64,000 nucleotides of DNA from Miscanthus floridulus (Eukaryota; Streptophyta; Magnoliopsida; Poales; Poaceae). Under the pieces are notes generated by a model. That model was given only the letters and a program-made list of their open reading frames with translations. It was not told the origin of the DNA and did no database searches. The first letter of the stretch is position 1; every line of letters starts with the position of its first letter. Below are positions 11,157 to 21,326 of the stretch, in pieces. A program made the translations under genes and the position numbers. The DNA is taken from the NCBI RefSeq assembly GCF_019320115.1, contig NC_089591.1:62443798-62507797 (forward strand), written 5' to 3'.

Positions 11157-14113
11157 TGTCACACCCAATTTTAAGAATAAAATTAAATGCACTAAACTTA
11201 TGTGTGCCTAGGGATCAGTCACACACACAAGTTGACAAATTATATAAAGTATCATCACAGTGTATCTTACATCACGATTAATAACACCACATAGTCTTAC
11301 ACCACACATCAGAAGATAAAAAGATAACTCTCTCATGGAACTCCATCATAGGGATGATCAACTGGTTGACCACAAGCCTAATAATCCTTAGGAAACTCCT
11401 CATACACATTGTCATCTGTTATCCATCTAGGATTTTTATCCAAAAATAGAAAGTAAACAAGCCTAAGTACTTCCCGTACTTTACAAGATAACATGGGATT
11501 ATGAAGCTCAAAAAGGATGACACAGGTTTACTGCAGTTAGCACTTTTAGTAAGTTAAGATTTTATTGTCAAGTATTATCAAGTTATGCTTAAGCTCCCAT
11601 TTATACCCACATAATCAGATATCAGAATCATTTGCATCATATTATCATCGTATACCATCATAAATGAACCACAATGAGTAACCAATTATTATGTGAGTTT
11701 TCTAGGCCGCTCGTGACCGTGAGCACGACTGTTATAATAGTTTATAACCCTCTGTAGAGATGGTGCACATTCACCATGAGTCGTGATTCCCATATGCCCG
11801 AGTTAATTACTCTTGTATCACTGCCAAGGTGAGCGGGTAGGGTACACTATGAAGCCATTTCATAGGTTTCTCTAACAAGTTAGGGCCGCTAGGTTTCCTT
11901 GGTAGGCAGATGTAGGAACCCCCCTTTCCTATGGCACATATCCATCGCGGCTATACACATAGGAACAGAGGCAGCCCTATACCCAACATGGCAAGCCCCT
12001 TTTGTGCCATAAAGGTAACCTCTAACAAGCTAGAAAAGGTCCTATTACTGAGCTAAAGTCAGAGCCATGTGACTCTCACGGTTGCACTGTCAATCCCAGC
12101 TTTTGTCGACATATAAGTCCTTATGGAGGGCCAGGAGCATCATGATCAAAAGTCATTTGCTCCTTCGTCCTATAATTCAGTTGTTTAAAAACAACTTTTA
12201 CCTTTTGTTTCCATGGCATCATTGTTCATTATGTAGCCCATGTATATTTATATTGAGCGCTAGCAAACTACCCATATGCATATAACCCGTAGGAGAACAA
12301 GGAACAGGATAATCAATCACTAGGATGTCCTTACGGGTATCAAAATTAGACACATGCAAAAGAGTAATTAATAAAGGGTGAATAGGCATCAAGGTAGATC
12401 CCATGCTATACTTGCCTTGGTTAGCAAACTCCTACCGATCCTGCTGGTCGTCAAAGTACTCTTGGTCACCAACGTGTTCCTCACCGTCTGAACACGACCA
12501 ACATGGCAACATACAACATTCTAGGAATATTTATGCAAAGCAAACAATCCTATAGTTAGAACAGTACACCAGCAGTATAGAAAACAAGATAAAATGTTTA
12601 TGAAAAGAATCTACGTCTCGCTACGATCACGTCAACGCAAAGTTCACGAAAATCGAAGCTAAAACGCGATAGTTATGAATTAAATGGGGTTTCCTATAGC
12701 AATTTACTTAATTAAACCTAACCCTGAAATTTAAAAGTTGCAAACATGATTAACAGTGGTACTAACACGTAGATTATGAAATTACGAAATTAACACAATT
12801 TGAACAGGTCAATTCAGAGCTAAAAAGAAGTTTTTATGAGCAAAACAAATCTAGTGGCATTTCTGTAAATACTGAAAACGTATTTCGGACTAAAACAGTA
12901 TATTTTATGTTTTCAAAAGGAGAAAGCGTACTCAGGAAAAGTGTTATGGATTGCGGGTTCAATAAAACAAAACCTGGGGGTCTCTTTAGCAAAGTTACCC
13001 GCGAAGGGGTATCGGCTTATGTGAGCCGTTGGATCAAGAACGGGTGGATCAGATTAGATCTGGGGAAGGGAGAGAGAAAGAGTTGGCCGGAATAGTGGCT
13101 CCGGCGGCGGCGCTCTATGGCCGGCGACGTGGAGCTCGCCGGAGTGTTCGGTTTGGGGGCTACGGTCCACGGTTCGATGAGCCGAGAGCACCGGGAGAGA
13201 GAGGGGAAACATGCAAACTTGTCTAGGCCTAGAGCGCGACCGGAGGTTGCGGTTGGCATGGGGGCGGCCATGGCCGGCGGCGAGAGCTCATGGGCGCACG
13301 TGAAACGGGGTCTACGGGCCACGAAACTCACCAATAACCGCACGGGGAGCAAGAGGGGAGGAAGGGGTTCTCACTGCAGGAAAACGGAGGCTGAGGCGGC
13401 TTGGGGACGGCAATCCACGCGGAGGTGCGGTCGGTGGATCCCGGCGCTTCTCTAGTGTTGCGCGGTTGTGACTTCCTCGGCTCGAGCGAGTGCAGAAAGG
13501 GAGCGGGGAAACAGCGGGGGAAAGCGGCTCGGGCGGGGCTTCCTTTTTGTAGAGGCAGGGGCGCGGGAGAGGGGCGCTCCCACGACGCGGACGTGGGCGC
13601 AGGGCGGCGGCGGTTGCGCCTTGACCAAAAACGGGGCGCGTGGGAGAAAGGAGACGGCGCCGATAGGCGGGCCCGTGCTGGCAGCGGCTGAGGGCGGGGC
13701 GAAGGGCGCACGGCAGCGGTTAGGTGCGCGGTGCTGGGCCGAGCAGGCCAAGGCAGTTGCATCCGAGCTGGGCTGGCGGGCTAGCGCGGAGGGAGAAAAG
13801 GGCCAGCGGAGAAAATGGCCTGCGGGCCGAATGAGGAAGGGAGGGAAGAGAAATGAAGAAGCCTTTTTCTTTTTATTTTCCAAGATTTAGCAAACCATTT
13901 TCAAATTGATTTTGTATCCAAATTCAAATTTGATCAAAATCAATCATTACAAAGATGAAAGTGCAGCAGCATGTATGCATAAAAAGGTTACTAACCTTAT
14001 ATTTGATTTTAGTTTCCCAAAAATTATTAATTTTCTATATTTGAATGCACACATAATAACATAATTAAATCAAATTTTCTTATTTCAAAAGACTGAAATT
14101 TTTGGGTGTTACA
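11157..14113 (-). repeat. 5' LTR of Tekay-type element (complete)
   Basis: A 2957-bp segment starting TGTCACACCC and ending GGGTGTTACA on the plus strand, near-perfect inverted ends. It contains a strikingly GC-rich block (about 13060-13830) inside otherwise AT-rich sequence. Positions 12126-14113 align with 3001-4935. The right copy holds about 53 bp (about 12943-12995) that the left copy lacks. Confidence 0.85.
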
Positions 14114-15071
14114 CTCTATAAATAGACGGGTGGCCGGGTGTTTGGGCTCTCTTGGCACCTTGAGAAGCTTATACACTTGTAAAGAGCCTTATTTCCACTC
14201 CCACTCTCATACACTTCATGTAGGCATACTTAGAGAAGTGAGGAGCGATTCTAATGTGTATATTTGAGAGAGAGATCAAGTGGCACTAGGTATTGATTTT
14301 CAAGAATTATTGCTTGTTACTCTTGGAGCTTGTCAGTTCCTAGATGGTTTGATCATTATGTCTCCGTGGAAGTGGAAGCCCACGTGAAGTTTGTGTGATG
14401 CTCCAGAAAGGCTTTGTTTGGAGCTCTTAAGCTCATTCCTGCCGGAGGAAGGCGAAGAGCATCTTTAGTAAAATCGAGGCTTGTTGAAGTGTCTAGTTGA
14501 TTCGATCATCTCAAGTCTAGTACTCGTGTTGAATCTTACCTTGAGGGGTAGTCCAAAGCTTGCAGGCTTTTGGAGCTAGCAAGAGGATCAACAATCCTAG
14601 AATTCGCCTCAACGTGGACTAAGTGACTGATAAGTCACCGTATCATGAAAAATATCATGTGCCATCCGATACCTTGCGGTTTGCATTTCTCAACACTAGC
14701 TTAGCTTACTTGTAATTATCTTGTACTAGTGTTGTTGCTCTTGTGCTAGTGTAGTTGCTTACTAGTGTAGCTTTAGTTGATGTTTAGCGTTTGCTATTAG
14801 TATGTGTAGGAGCTCCAGTGTGCGCTCTTGTGCTCTAGTAGCTTATGTTGTTTGACCTTACTAACTAGACTTATTTAGATGAGCTCCCCTAGCTCGGCAC
14901 CCTAGTTGCTCACTAATTTACTCTTTTTGTTAGGGTGCTAGCAAACTTATTAGAGGGGTGTAGTCGAGGCTAGACCGTTAGTTCACTTCTGCATTTAAAT
15001 TGGCTAGCCTTCACGATTAAGTTTTAGAAATAACTATTCATCTATCTCTAGTCGGCCACCTCAATCCTACA
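14114..15071 (+). repeat. SIRE-like Ty1/copia LTR, 3' portion
   Basis: Sequence from the TATA box to a terminal CCTACA at 15071 parallels the 3' half of the SIRE LTR at 49550-50639. Shared features are the GGCACTAG and GTTACTCTTGGAG segments, the runs of short TAGTTGCT-like repeats and the CTCTAGTCGGCCA-type end. No primer-binding site follows, so it is a solo LTR or a 3' LTR. The Tekay-type element interrupts it at 14113/14114; its 5' half should lie left of the window. Confidence 0.7.
14117..14125 (+). promoter_or_regulatory. TATA box in SIRE-like LTR
   Basis: TATAAATAG here matches the TATAAATAG at 49555-49563 of the SIRE LTR, in the same relative position. Confidence 0.55.
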
Positions 15072-15129
15072 TCTGTCAATCATTCCCATTCCACAAAATC
15101 ATATTGCCCTAAAGGTCTTTTGAACCTAA

Positions 15130-15480
15130 CATTCCACTCAATTCCCTGCCAACAGTCTTTAACCACATAACGTTTATCTCAACATATATTATAAAGACTA
15201 GGGAACTCAAGTTTCAGAGGAATATCACATACCCAAACCTCCTCCCAAAATAAAGTGTTTCTTCCTATATTCACCTTAGAAGCTAAACCCCACTTTACAC
15301 TTTTTCTGATCTTAACCATCCCTTTCTGAATTGCGATCTCATATTCCCTTCAAAATGCACAGATAATTTATTTTGGAAGTATTTATTTCTTAGTAGAGTA
15401 TAACATAAATCATCCTTATTAGTTTTCAACATTCTACATACCCATTTCCCCAACAAAGCCTCATTCATCGTCATTCATCA
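15130..15480 (-). pseudogene. LINE (L1-type) ORF2 C-terminal fragment
   Basis: Minus-strand translation gives the C-terminal region typical of plant L1 elements. It begins with an ALLGKW motif and an LLRNKYF segment; after a frame change it gives NTLFWEEVW and FPSLYNI, the zf-RVT-like region. There are stops and at least one frameshift. No poly(A) end or target duplication is visible, so it may have been carried in by another transposon, perhaps the Helitron ending at 16544. Confidence 0.55.
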
Positions 15481-15569
15481 AATAATTATAATGTATAATT
15501 GTATAATTAATCAAATAATTATAAATTTTGCAAAATCAACCGTCCATAATTCAGTTTGGACGAGATCCA

Positions 15570-16365
15570 CGATGTTGTGACAAGGTAGACCACAAGAAAC
15601 TAACAAAAGTGCTTGAGTGCTGGCCTGACATGGAGTACAATATTAAAGATTACAGCCATATAAGATATGTTCTGTGTACTCCTTTAAAAACTTATTATAT
15701 TTTATTTAGCACTTATAGTCTGTGTGTATGTTTTTAGATTCTACTGCCATATTATCGAGATGGACTATGCACTTTATTTATAATGGACATGCAAAATAAA
15801 ACTGTGCACATTATGGATCCACTCCCAGATGATGTATGTTACAAGGGTTATGATCAAAGCATGCCATATATAGCTACATTTCACACTATTGCTAAAAGGC
15901 CCAGTCTCGCCATGAAACTGACCAATTCTAAGTGGAACAATAGTATTTATTGCTGGAAGTGAGAATTCCCTACATGTGTTCCAAAAGTTCCAAAAAATAA
16001 AGACCGGTAATCACTTATAATATGTTTCATCTTTCTTATCACAAAATACTTATTTGATTTATGTATAACAAATAAACAAATGCTCTTCTCCAAGGAAACT
16101 GGGAGGCGTCCTTATATACCATTTTATGAAGTTGTGGGATGACGTAAGATTGCCACCGATCAACACTGTAAGCATATATATTCTCTAACTATATTCCGTA
16201 CACTAAAAAAGAAATTAATAACTTAACTTATTATCTGCCATGCACAGCTATCAACTTCACTGAGGATGAAATTCTTGGCGGACATTTTAAAGAGCCGTGT
16301 AAACGAATGTTTTGACAGCTTTATGAAGATCTCCAAGTCATGATTAAGGACTTAGGCAGAATGTA
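15570..16365 (+). pseudogene. Ulp1-like cysteine protease (C48) gene fragment
   Basis: Plus-strand pieces resemble the Ulp1-like domain common in plant genomes and transposon cargo. One contains VHIMDPLPDD followed by an IAKRPSLAMKL segment and a CWK.EFPTCVPK segment broken by TGA (about 15740-16000). The last piece (16255-16365) reads FTEDEILGGHF with one stop. Intervening AT-rich tracts look like introns. The catalytic triad cannot be assigned with confidence. Likely a decayed capture or a dead gene copy; the assignment is by resemblance only. Confidence 0.45.
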
Positions 16366-16515
16366 ACTTAGATGGTTAACACGAGAAATAACTTTAATAT
16401 GCCTTCTTATGCAAAAGTGTTTCCCACATTGTATACATGCTCAAATACAGTTGTGTAAAAGTTAAATTATGAAGAAAAAAATCATTGATTGTTCATGTAC
16501 ATCCACAAAATAAAG

Positions 16516-16544
16516 CCGTGACGTTAGCACGGGTATTATACTAG
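16516..16544 (+). mobile_element. Helitron-type 3' terminus
   Basis: A hairpin CCGTG-ACGTTAG-CACGG (16516-16532) lies eight bases before CTAG (16541-16544), followed by T. That is the canonical 3' end of plant Helitrons. No matching 5' TC end was found. The body may include the LINE and Ulp1-like fragments and may begin left of the nested retrotransposons. Confidence 0.5.
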
Positions 16545-16840
16545 TATACATAATTCCCAAACAGCCATAATCTTTGGGAATACATAGGTTTTCCCATTTC
16601 CTTATGTGACATTTGTGTTTAGCTCAGCGTAGGGTAGGAGGAGACCCACTTCATGATGATTGTAATTCCCTCACAAAAAAGAGCATGATTGTAATTCAAG
16701 ACTGAAACAAAGAAATTCCGGTCCTGCATTTTAGTGACTACCCCCACCCATTTTCTAGGAGTGAGTTTAGCTCAGCGTGGGGTAGGAGGGGACGGCGGTG
16801 ACAGACCATGTCAGGGCCCAAGGGGGGAACGAGATAGGGA
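16545..16840. other. Intergenic, short direct repeat
   Basis: I see no gene. A segment of about 27 bp (TTTAGCTCAGCGTAGGGTAGG) near 16617 recurs with small changes near 16765. Confidence 0.5.
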
Positions 16841-17299
16841 AAGAATATTGAGAAAATTCCTTCATTGCTATCTAAAGCTATATTAATCCTCTCATTGCCA
16901 TACGTTCCCTTGGTTACCATTGATTTATATTTTTTTGTTCCCTTATATGCCACTGTCGTTACAATCCATCGTATACACCGTTACCTTGACCGGCTGACCG
17001 CTAGCCGCCTTGCTCCCCGCGCTCGCCGCATGACAGCGCGTCGCCTGCACTGGTTGCCACCAAGCGTTCACCGTCCATGTGTGTCATCACCGCTGAGCCA
17101 TGTTCGTCGTCCGCGCACGCATGCCATCGCCGTCTGCCTCGCCTCCCTCGCGCTGGTGGTGTCGCGAATGCCGCGCCATCGGCCTTGCTGGTGGTGGCGC
17201 AGGCGCACGCATGCCATCGCAGACTGTTTCGTCTCCCCCGCGCTGGTGTTGCCGTGAATGTCGCGCCATCGGCTTTGTTGGCGCATACGGCGAGCGCAT

Positions 17300-17645
17300 A
17301 TGGTGGCGGGAGCTGATGACGATGCTGCTCATCTGCTCCGGTCGCTGCAGCCCATGTGTGGAGGAAGTGCGTGGATCCTGCTCCGTCGCAGGTGGTGTGT
17401 GTGGACGGTGACTCCCACCGCGAGGCCCCGGCAGCGGCCGAGCAACAGCGTGGCCTGCACGGCGAGCACCGCGCGGCCCTTAGGCAGGCGCGGCACGAGC
17501 GGAGCGAGCGCGACCACCTGCATGGGGACGGAGTTGTCAGCGATGAGGTGGTCGATGTCCACGTCGTACTCGGCGGTGGTGAAGGGGACGCCGTCGCCAG
17601 GGCTGTACGACAGCTCGTGGCGCTGCCGGCCATGTCCACCACCAC
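17300..17645 (-). pseudogene. Captured BAHD acyltransferase fragment (left, inverted copy)
   Basis: This arm carries a second piece of the same gene in opposite orientation. About 136 bp (17487-17622) is the reverse complement of 17911-18047, with four differences that I can count. It then extends further into the gene than the right copy, to a block reading HTTCDGAGSTHFLHTW, which contains the HXXXD-DG type catalytic motif. A frameshift separates the two parts. The two copies face outward from the centre of the element. Confidence 0.65.
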
Positions 17646-17672
17646 GAGCAGCAGCAGTAGCTATTCCGCGTC

Positions 17673-18057
17673 GTGGACACGGCCCTGGTGGCTCCTGCAG
17701 CAGCAGCTGGTCCCGCACTGCCACTGCGCTCCATCCCGCTCACCTTCTTCGACATCAAGTGGCTGCACCTCCCGCCCGTGGAGCGCGTCCTCTTGTACCG
17801 CCTCTCCCCGGATGCCGACGTCCCCGCCATCCTCTCCGCTCTCAGGACCTCCCTCTCCCAGGCACTCCGCGCCTTCTACTGCCACGTCCGCGTGCCCATG
17901 GAGGGCCGCCGCCACGAGCTGTCGTACAGCCCCGGCGACGCCGTCCCCTTCACCACCGCCGAGTACGACGTGGACATCGACCACCTCATCGCTGACGACT
18001 CCGTCCCCGTGCAGGTGGTCGCGCTCGCTCCGCTCGTGCCGCGCCTTCGTATCCCTG
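17673..18057 (+). pseudogene. Captured BAHD acyltransferase, N-terminal fragment (right copy)
   Basis: An ATG at 17673 opens about 128 codons resembling the N terminus of BAHD acyltransferases of the anthocyanin/phenolic-glucoside malonyltransferase group. It has the PLTFFDIKWLHLPPVERV block and then SLSQALRAFYCHVRVP. Homology ends near 18057, before the HXXXD catalytic motif, and the frame runs on into TIR sequence. It lacks the catalytic residues and cannot be an active enzyme. Confidence 0.7.
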
Positions 18058-19924
18058 CGCTCGCGCGGGGGAGGCGAAACAGCTTGCGATGGCATGCGTG
18101 CGCCTGCGCCACCACCAGCGCGAGGGAGGCGAGGCAGCCGGCGATGGCATGCGTGCGCGGACGACGAACGTGGCTCAGCGGTGATGACACACATGGACGA
18201 CGAACGCTTGGTGGCAACAAGTGCAGGCGACGCGCTGTCATGCGGCGAGCGCGGGGAGCAAGACGGCTAGCGGTCAGCCGGTCACGGTAACGGTGTATAC
18301 GGATTAACAAGAAAGTAACGACAATGGTAGATAAGGGAACAAAAAATATAAACCAATGGCAACCAAGGAAACGTGTAAATCTAAATGGCAATGAAGTGAT
18401 TAATATAGCTTTGGATGGCAATGAAGGATTTTTCTCAAGAATATTTGGTGTACATATTCTTGTGTTGACCTAAGCATGGAGGCTCTGGTTCCTTTCTTTC
18501 TTTCCTCGGAGATAGGCCTGGCTTTTGATGTGGTAGCTCTATTTGTTTTTCCTTCTGGAGGGGATAAGAAACGGAGGGAGGCATCAAATAGGAAGCTAGC
18601 TAGATAGTGGTGCCAACTCACCCCCATCACCCCATATCCCCCCAAAAAATGCATGCCAAATGCTAGGGAAAAAAATCTCCACCGGATGCTCGCTTTGCTT
18701 TCCTCTCCCTGTCACAGCACTTTGTGCGATCATCGATCGATTAGCCTGGCATAGTTAAGGTCTGTCTAATACCATTAATCCTTATTTTGTATTGTTTATT
18801 TTTACTTGGTCCTTTTTTCTTCTCGGGTAAAGTAAATCGAAGAACTACACCGGCGGTGGATTCATTTTCTGAAGAACTGGATTTCTTTGGGTTATTGCTA
18901 CCGCACCTGCTGTATATACGTAACTCATTGGCAGTTACTATTACCGTGACGTTGAGATGTGCGTGAAATGGTGGTTGTTCTTACGTATACAACATTTCCG
19001 ATGAATCAAGTGGTGGCAGCGCGTATTTTATTAGAGGAAGGTTGGGCAGAATGAAGTCCTCGAGATCGAACTGAATTCTAAAACATCTGTAAAGCAACGT
19101 CGTCATCCAGACCAAACACTGTCAACTGAGTTTGTGGGTGTGCCCTCTCCGTTCGATTCTTCAAATTTCCTTGCGTATAAGCAGCGAACTCCGTGGTTCC
19201 GGGCTGACAGGGAAGTCGCAGCGGCTCCCTCCGTGTTTTTAGACAGCACTATCATGTGTGTACTTCAGGGACTTCGTGTACACTCTCTCTCTGCCCCAGG
19301 AGTCGGTAGCACGAAATGCTGCTGAGATCATGTGCAACGATGTCCTTTTTAATTGCCAAAAGAAACATAGCACTGGCCTCTTTTCTTTTTCTTTTTCTTT
19401 TTTTTGAGACGGACATAAAATAGTAGCAGACTAGCAGTGACTGGCAAATGCAGACCTGGGCAAATGGAGCATCTGCCCTGAGGTGCAGTGCCTGGTCAAT
19501 TTTTGGGTACTGACTACAGTTACAGAATGGTAGGTTAGGAATGATTTCTGCAGGTGAAATGATTTTGCAGTCGGAAAATTTGCCTTGCAGTGCCCACACT
19601 ATGACCACATTCTGACCTGACGCTGCGTAGGCCAAAGGCAAAAAGACAGCGTCTGTACGTATTTGTCAATCAAACCAGAAAAAAAAACGAAGATGAAGTT
19701 GCCATGGCTATCAGCCAGCGGTTGGACACGCAAATCCGCCGTGCACGCGCGCGACGCGAGAGTTCAGATGCTAAGCAAGGGGCGGCTGCTAAGTTTCGCG
19801 TAGAGACGGTGATTAGCCAGTCAGAGCGCAGTTGCTTGACAGTTGACACCGAAGCAGCAGCGACCTTGTAGCGTTCGCTCTCGGGGTCAAACGGGCTGTT
19901 GGCATCTACCTGCAGTTCAACTTT

Positions 19925-20055
19925 CAGCCAGCTCGTTTCGTCATAAACGATCGTGGATTATTTACTACTAACTGTTTAGCTAATTTGGTGCGAGAAAAAA
20001 AATATTATTCTAATTTATAATCCACGATCATATACGAACCCAGCCGAACAGGCTG
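19925..20055. mobile_element. MITE, CAGCCTGTTCG family
   Basis: Ends CAGCCAGCTCGTTTCG and CCGAACAGGCTG, with internal AAACGATCGTGGATTATTTAC echoed inverted as TAATCCACGATCATATACG. It is one of four related copies in the window. TSD and superfamily not established. Confidence 0.55.
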
Positions 20056-20366
20056 TTTGCAAAGACTCTACTACACCTGCGTGTCTCGGACAAAATAGCA
20101 GACAACCGGTAGTAGGAGCCCTGTCAACCGGATAATAATTCCAGGGGAAAAACAAAAACATGTCCCGGAAGGTTCAACCATGGCTACGGGCAGCAACGGG
20201 GAAACAGAATGTTTTTGTTTTTTATATTAAAAAAAAAAGAAAAAAAAAGGAAGAGAAGAAATCTTGCTCGCTGGGAACCTGTGGCTCGCGTGCGGGCCCC
20301 GCCGTGACATGATGCTGATTAGAATAGAATTATTAGATAGATATATATGATATCCGTCCACATGTA

Positions 20367-20492
20367 GGTCCTGTTCGGTTCTTACGGAACGGAGGTCTGG
20401 AATTATTTCTAACCGGATTTCTTATGTAACTTGTATAATCATTGTTGAACTGGAATGATTCCTGGCACAATCCGCTGTAACCGAACAAGGCC
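20367..20492. mobile_element. MITE, GGYCTTGTTCGGTT ends
   Basis: GGTCCTGTTCGGTT at the left and AACCGAACAAGGCC at the right are inverted complements with one change, 126 bp apart. Confidence 0.6.
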
Positions 20493-21326
20493 GTAGCGGG
20501 AGAATTAGACTAGGCGCACATCTGGATTTGCTGCTGGGTGGGGGGCGGGGGGCCGTGATCGGTTCGTGTTGGCGGTAGCTTGGCTCCCTCCCTCGTTCCC
20601 TTTCGCGGCGCGGAGTCTCCATGGCTCCATTCCGACGAGGCGACGACACGGCTGCTGCCGTCCACGGATCGATCGTTCCGCTGGCGACTCGAGTGGCTAG
20701 CTAGGCAGCTAGCTATAGTCCAGCGGTTCAAAGACGCGATGGGCGATGTCACTGACAGGACAGGGCTCGAGGCTAGCCATCTCTGTAAGCGGCCACCTGA
20801 TCATGCTTCGTGTCGCCGTCGACTGCGAGCGAGCGTCCGGGTATACAGCACGAATGCGGCCAGCCTGCCACCGAATACGAGTCGCAAAGCAGGGCCGCAG
20901 CAGATAGAAAACACGTCTTAAAGGAACGGAGCAAGCAAGTATGCATCCAGCACGAGTGTATTCCTCCAGCTGACAAATAAAGTCTGAAAGCTCTTGTTAT
21001 AAAAGAAACTCTGAAAGCGGTCTCAAAAGGGAAAATAAATTGAGCAAGTTGTTAAACAACACCGCTATGATTCCCCCCATTCATTTCAGGAAATGCGTGT
21101 GTACTTTCTTCCGGCTCTAAAATGTTACACAAATTTTCACCTAAAAATGGCAGTCCCTTAAAAGCTGTGGTTTCGGAGTTGGGATCTGGGGGAGGACCCT
21201 CATCTAGATCTGCAGGTAGCTGACCCAGAGATATATCATGTATGTATCACACAGACTGACTGAACACATCTTCACTGTTGGCAGTTAGTGGTCCTGCGAC
21301 AGGAATCTGGGTGTGTCTCAATGTCC

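Larger units (their letters stand above)
3001..14113 (-). mobile_element. Ty3/gypsy chromovirus, Tekay/Del type, full span
   Basis: The element reads leftward: 5' LTR 11157-14113, primer site about 11141-11152, a pre-gag ORF (10125-10973), gag with zinc knuckle, protease, RT, RNase H, integrase with GPY/F module and chromodomain, polypurine tract 4942-4952, then the 3' LTR ending at 4935. Long LTRs near 3 kb and a C-terminal chromodomain point to the Tekay/Del clade. The 3' LTR is interrupted by the Tat element, so about 970 bp of it should lie beyond that element, off the window. The whole unit is inserted in a SIRE-like LTR whose remainder begins at 14114. Confidence 0.85.
16850..18436. mobile_element. 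Pack-MULE (Mutator-like) carrying BAHD acyltransferase pieces
   Basis: A 1587-bp unit flanked by a perfect 9-bp target duplication, AAGAATATT, at 16841-16849 and 18437-18445. Its ends are long inverted repeats: GAGAAAATTCCTTCATTGC at the left matches the complement of the right end. The arms stay alignable for about 290 bp. A 9-bp duplication with TIRs over 100 bp is diagnostic of Mutator superfamily elements. The interior is GC-rich and gene-like, unlike the AT-rich ends. No transposase is present, so it is non-autonomous. Confidence 0.88.
18446..21326. other. Intergenic region 3' of ALG12
   Basis: No convincing coding sequence; small open frames here lack composition or homology support. 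It holds two MITE-like sequences (19925-20055, 20367-20492), a purine-rich A/G stretch near 20228-20252, and on the ALG12 side presumably that gene's 3' UTR, whose polyadenylation site I could not locate. Confidence 0.5.

Noticed and set aside
13328..13890. Long overlapping open frames in the GC-rich part of the Tekay LTR, also at 3838-4712
   Set aside because: They are open in several phases on both strands, rich in A/P/R/G from base composition, with no domain. They look like composition artefacts of the LTR.
17876..18421. Minus-strand frames over the right MULE arm
   Set aside because: Antisense to the BAHD fragment and running through the terminal inverted repeat; no homology.
19134..19641. 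Small frames in the ALG12 3' intergenic region
   Set aside because: Short, no recognisable motif, no conserved neighbour.
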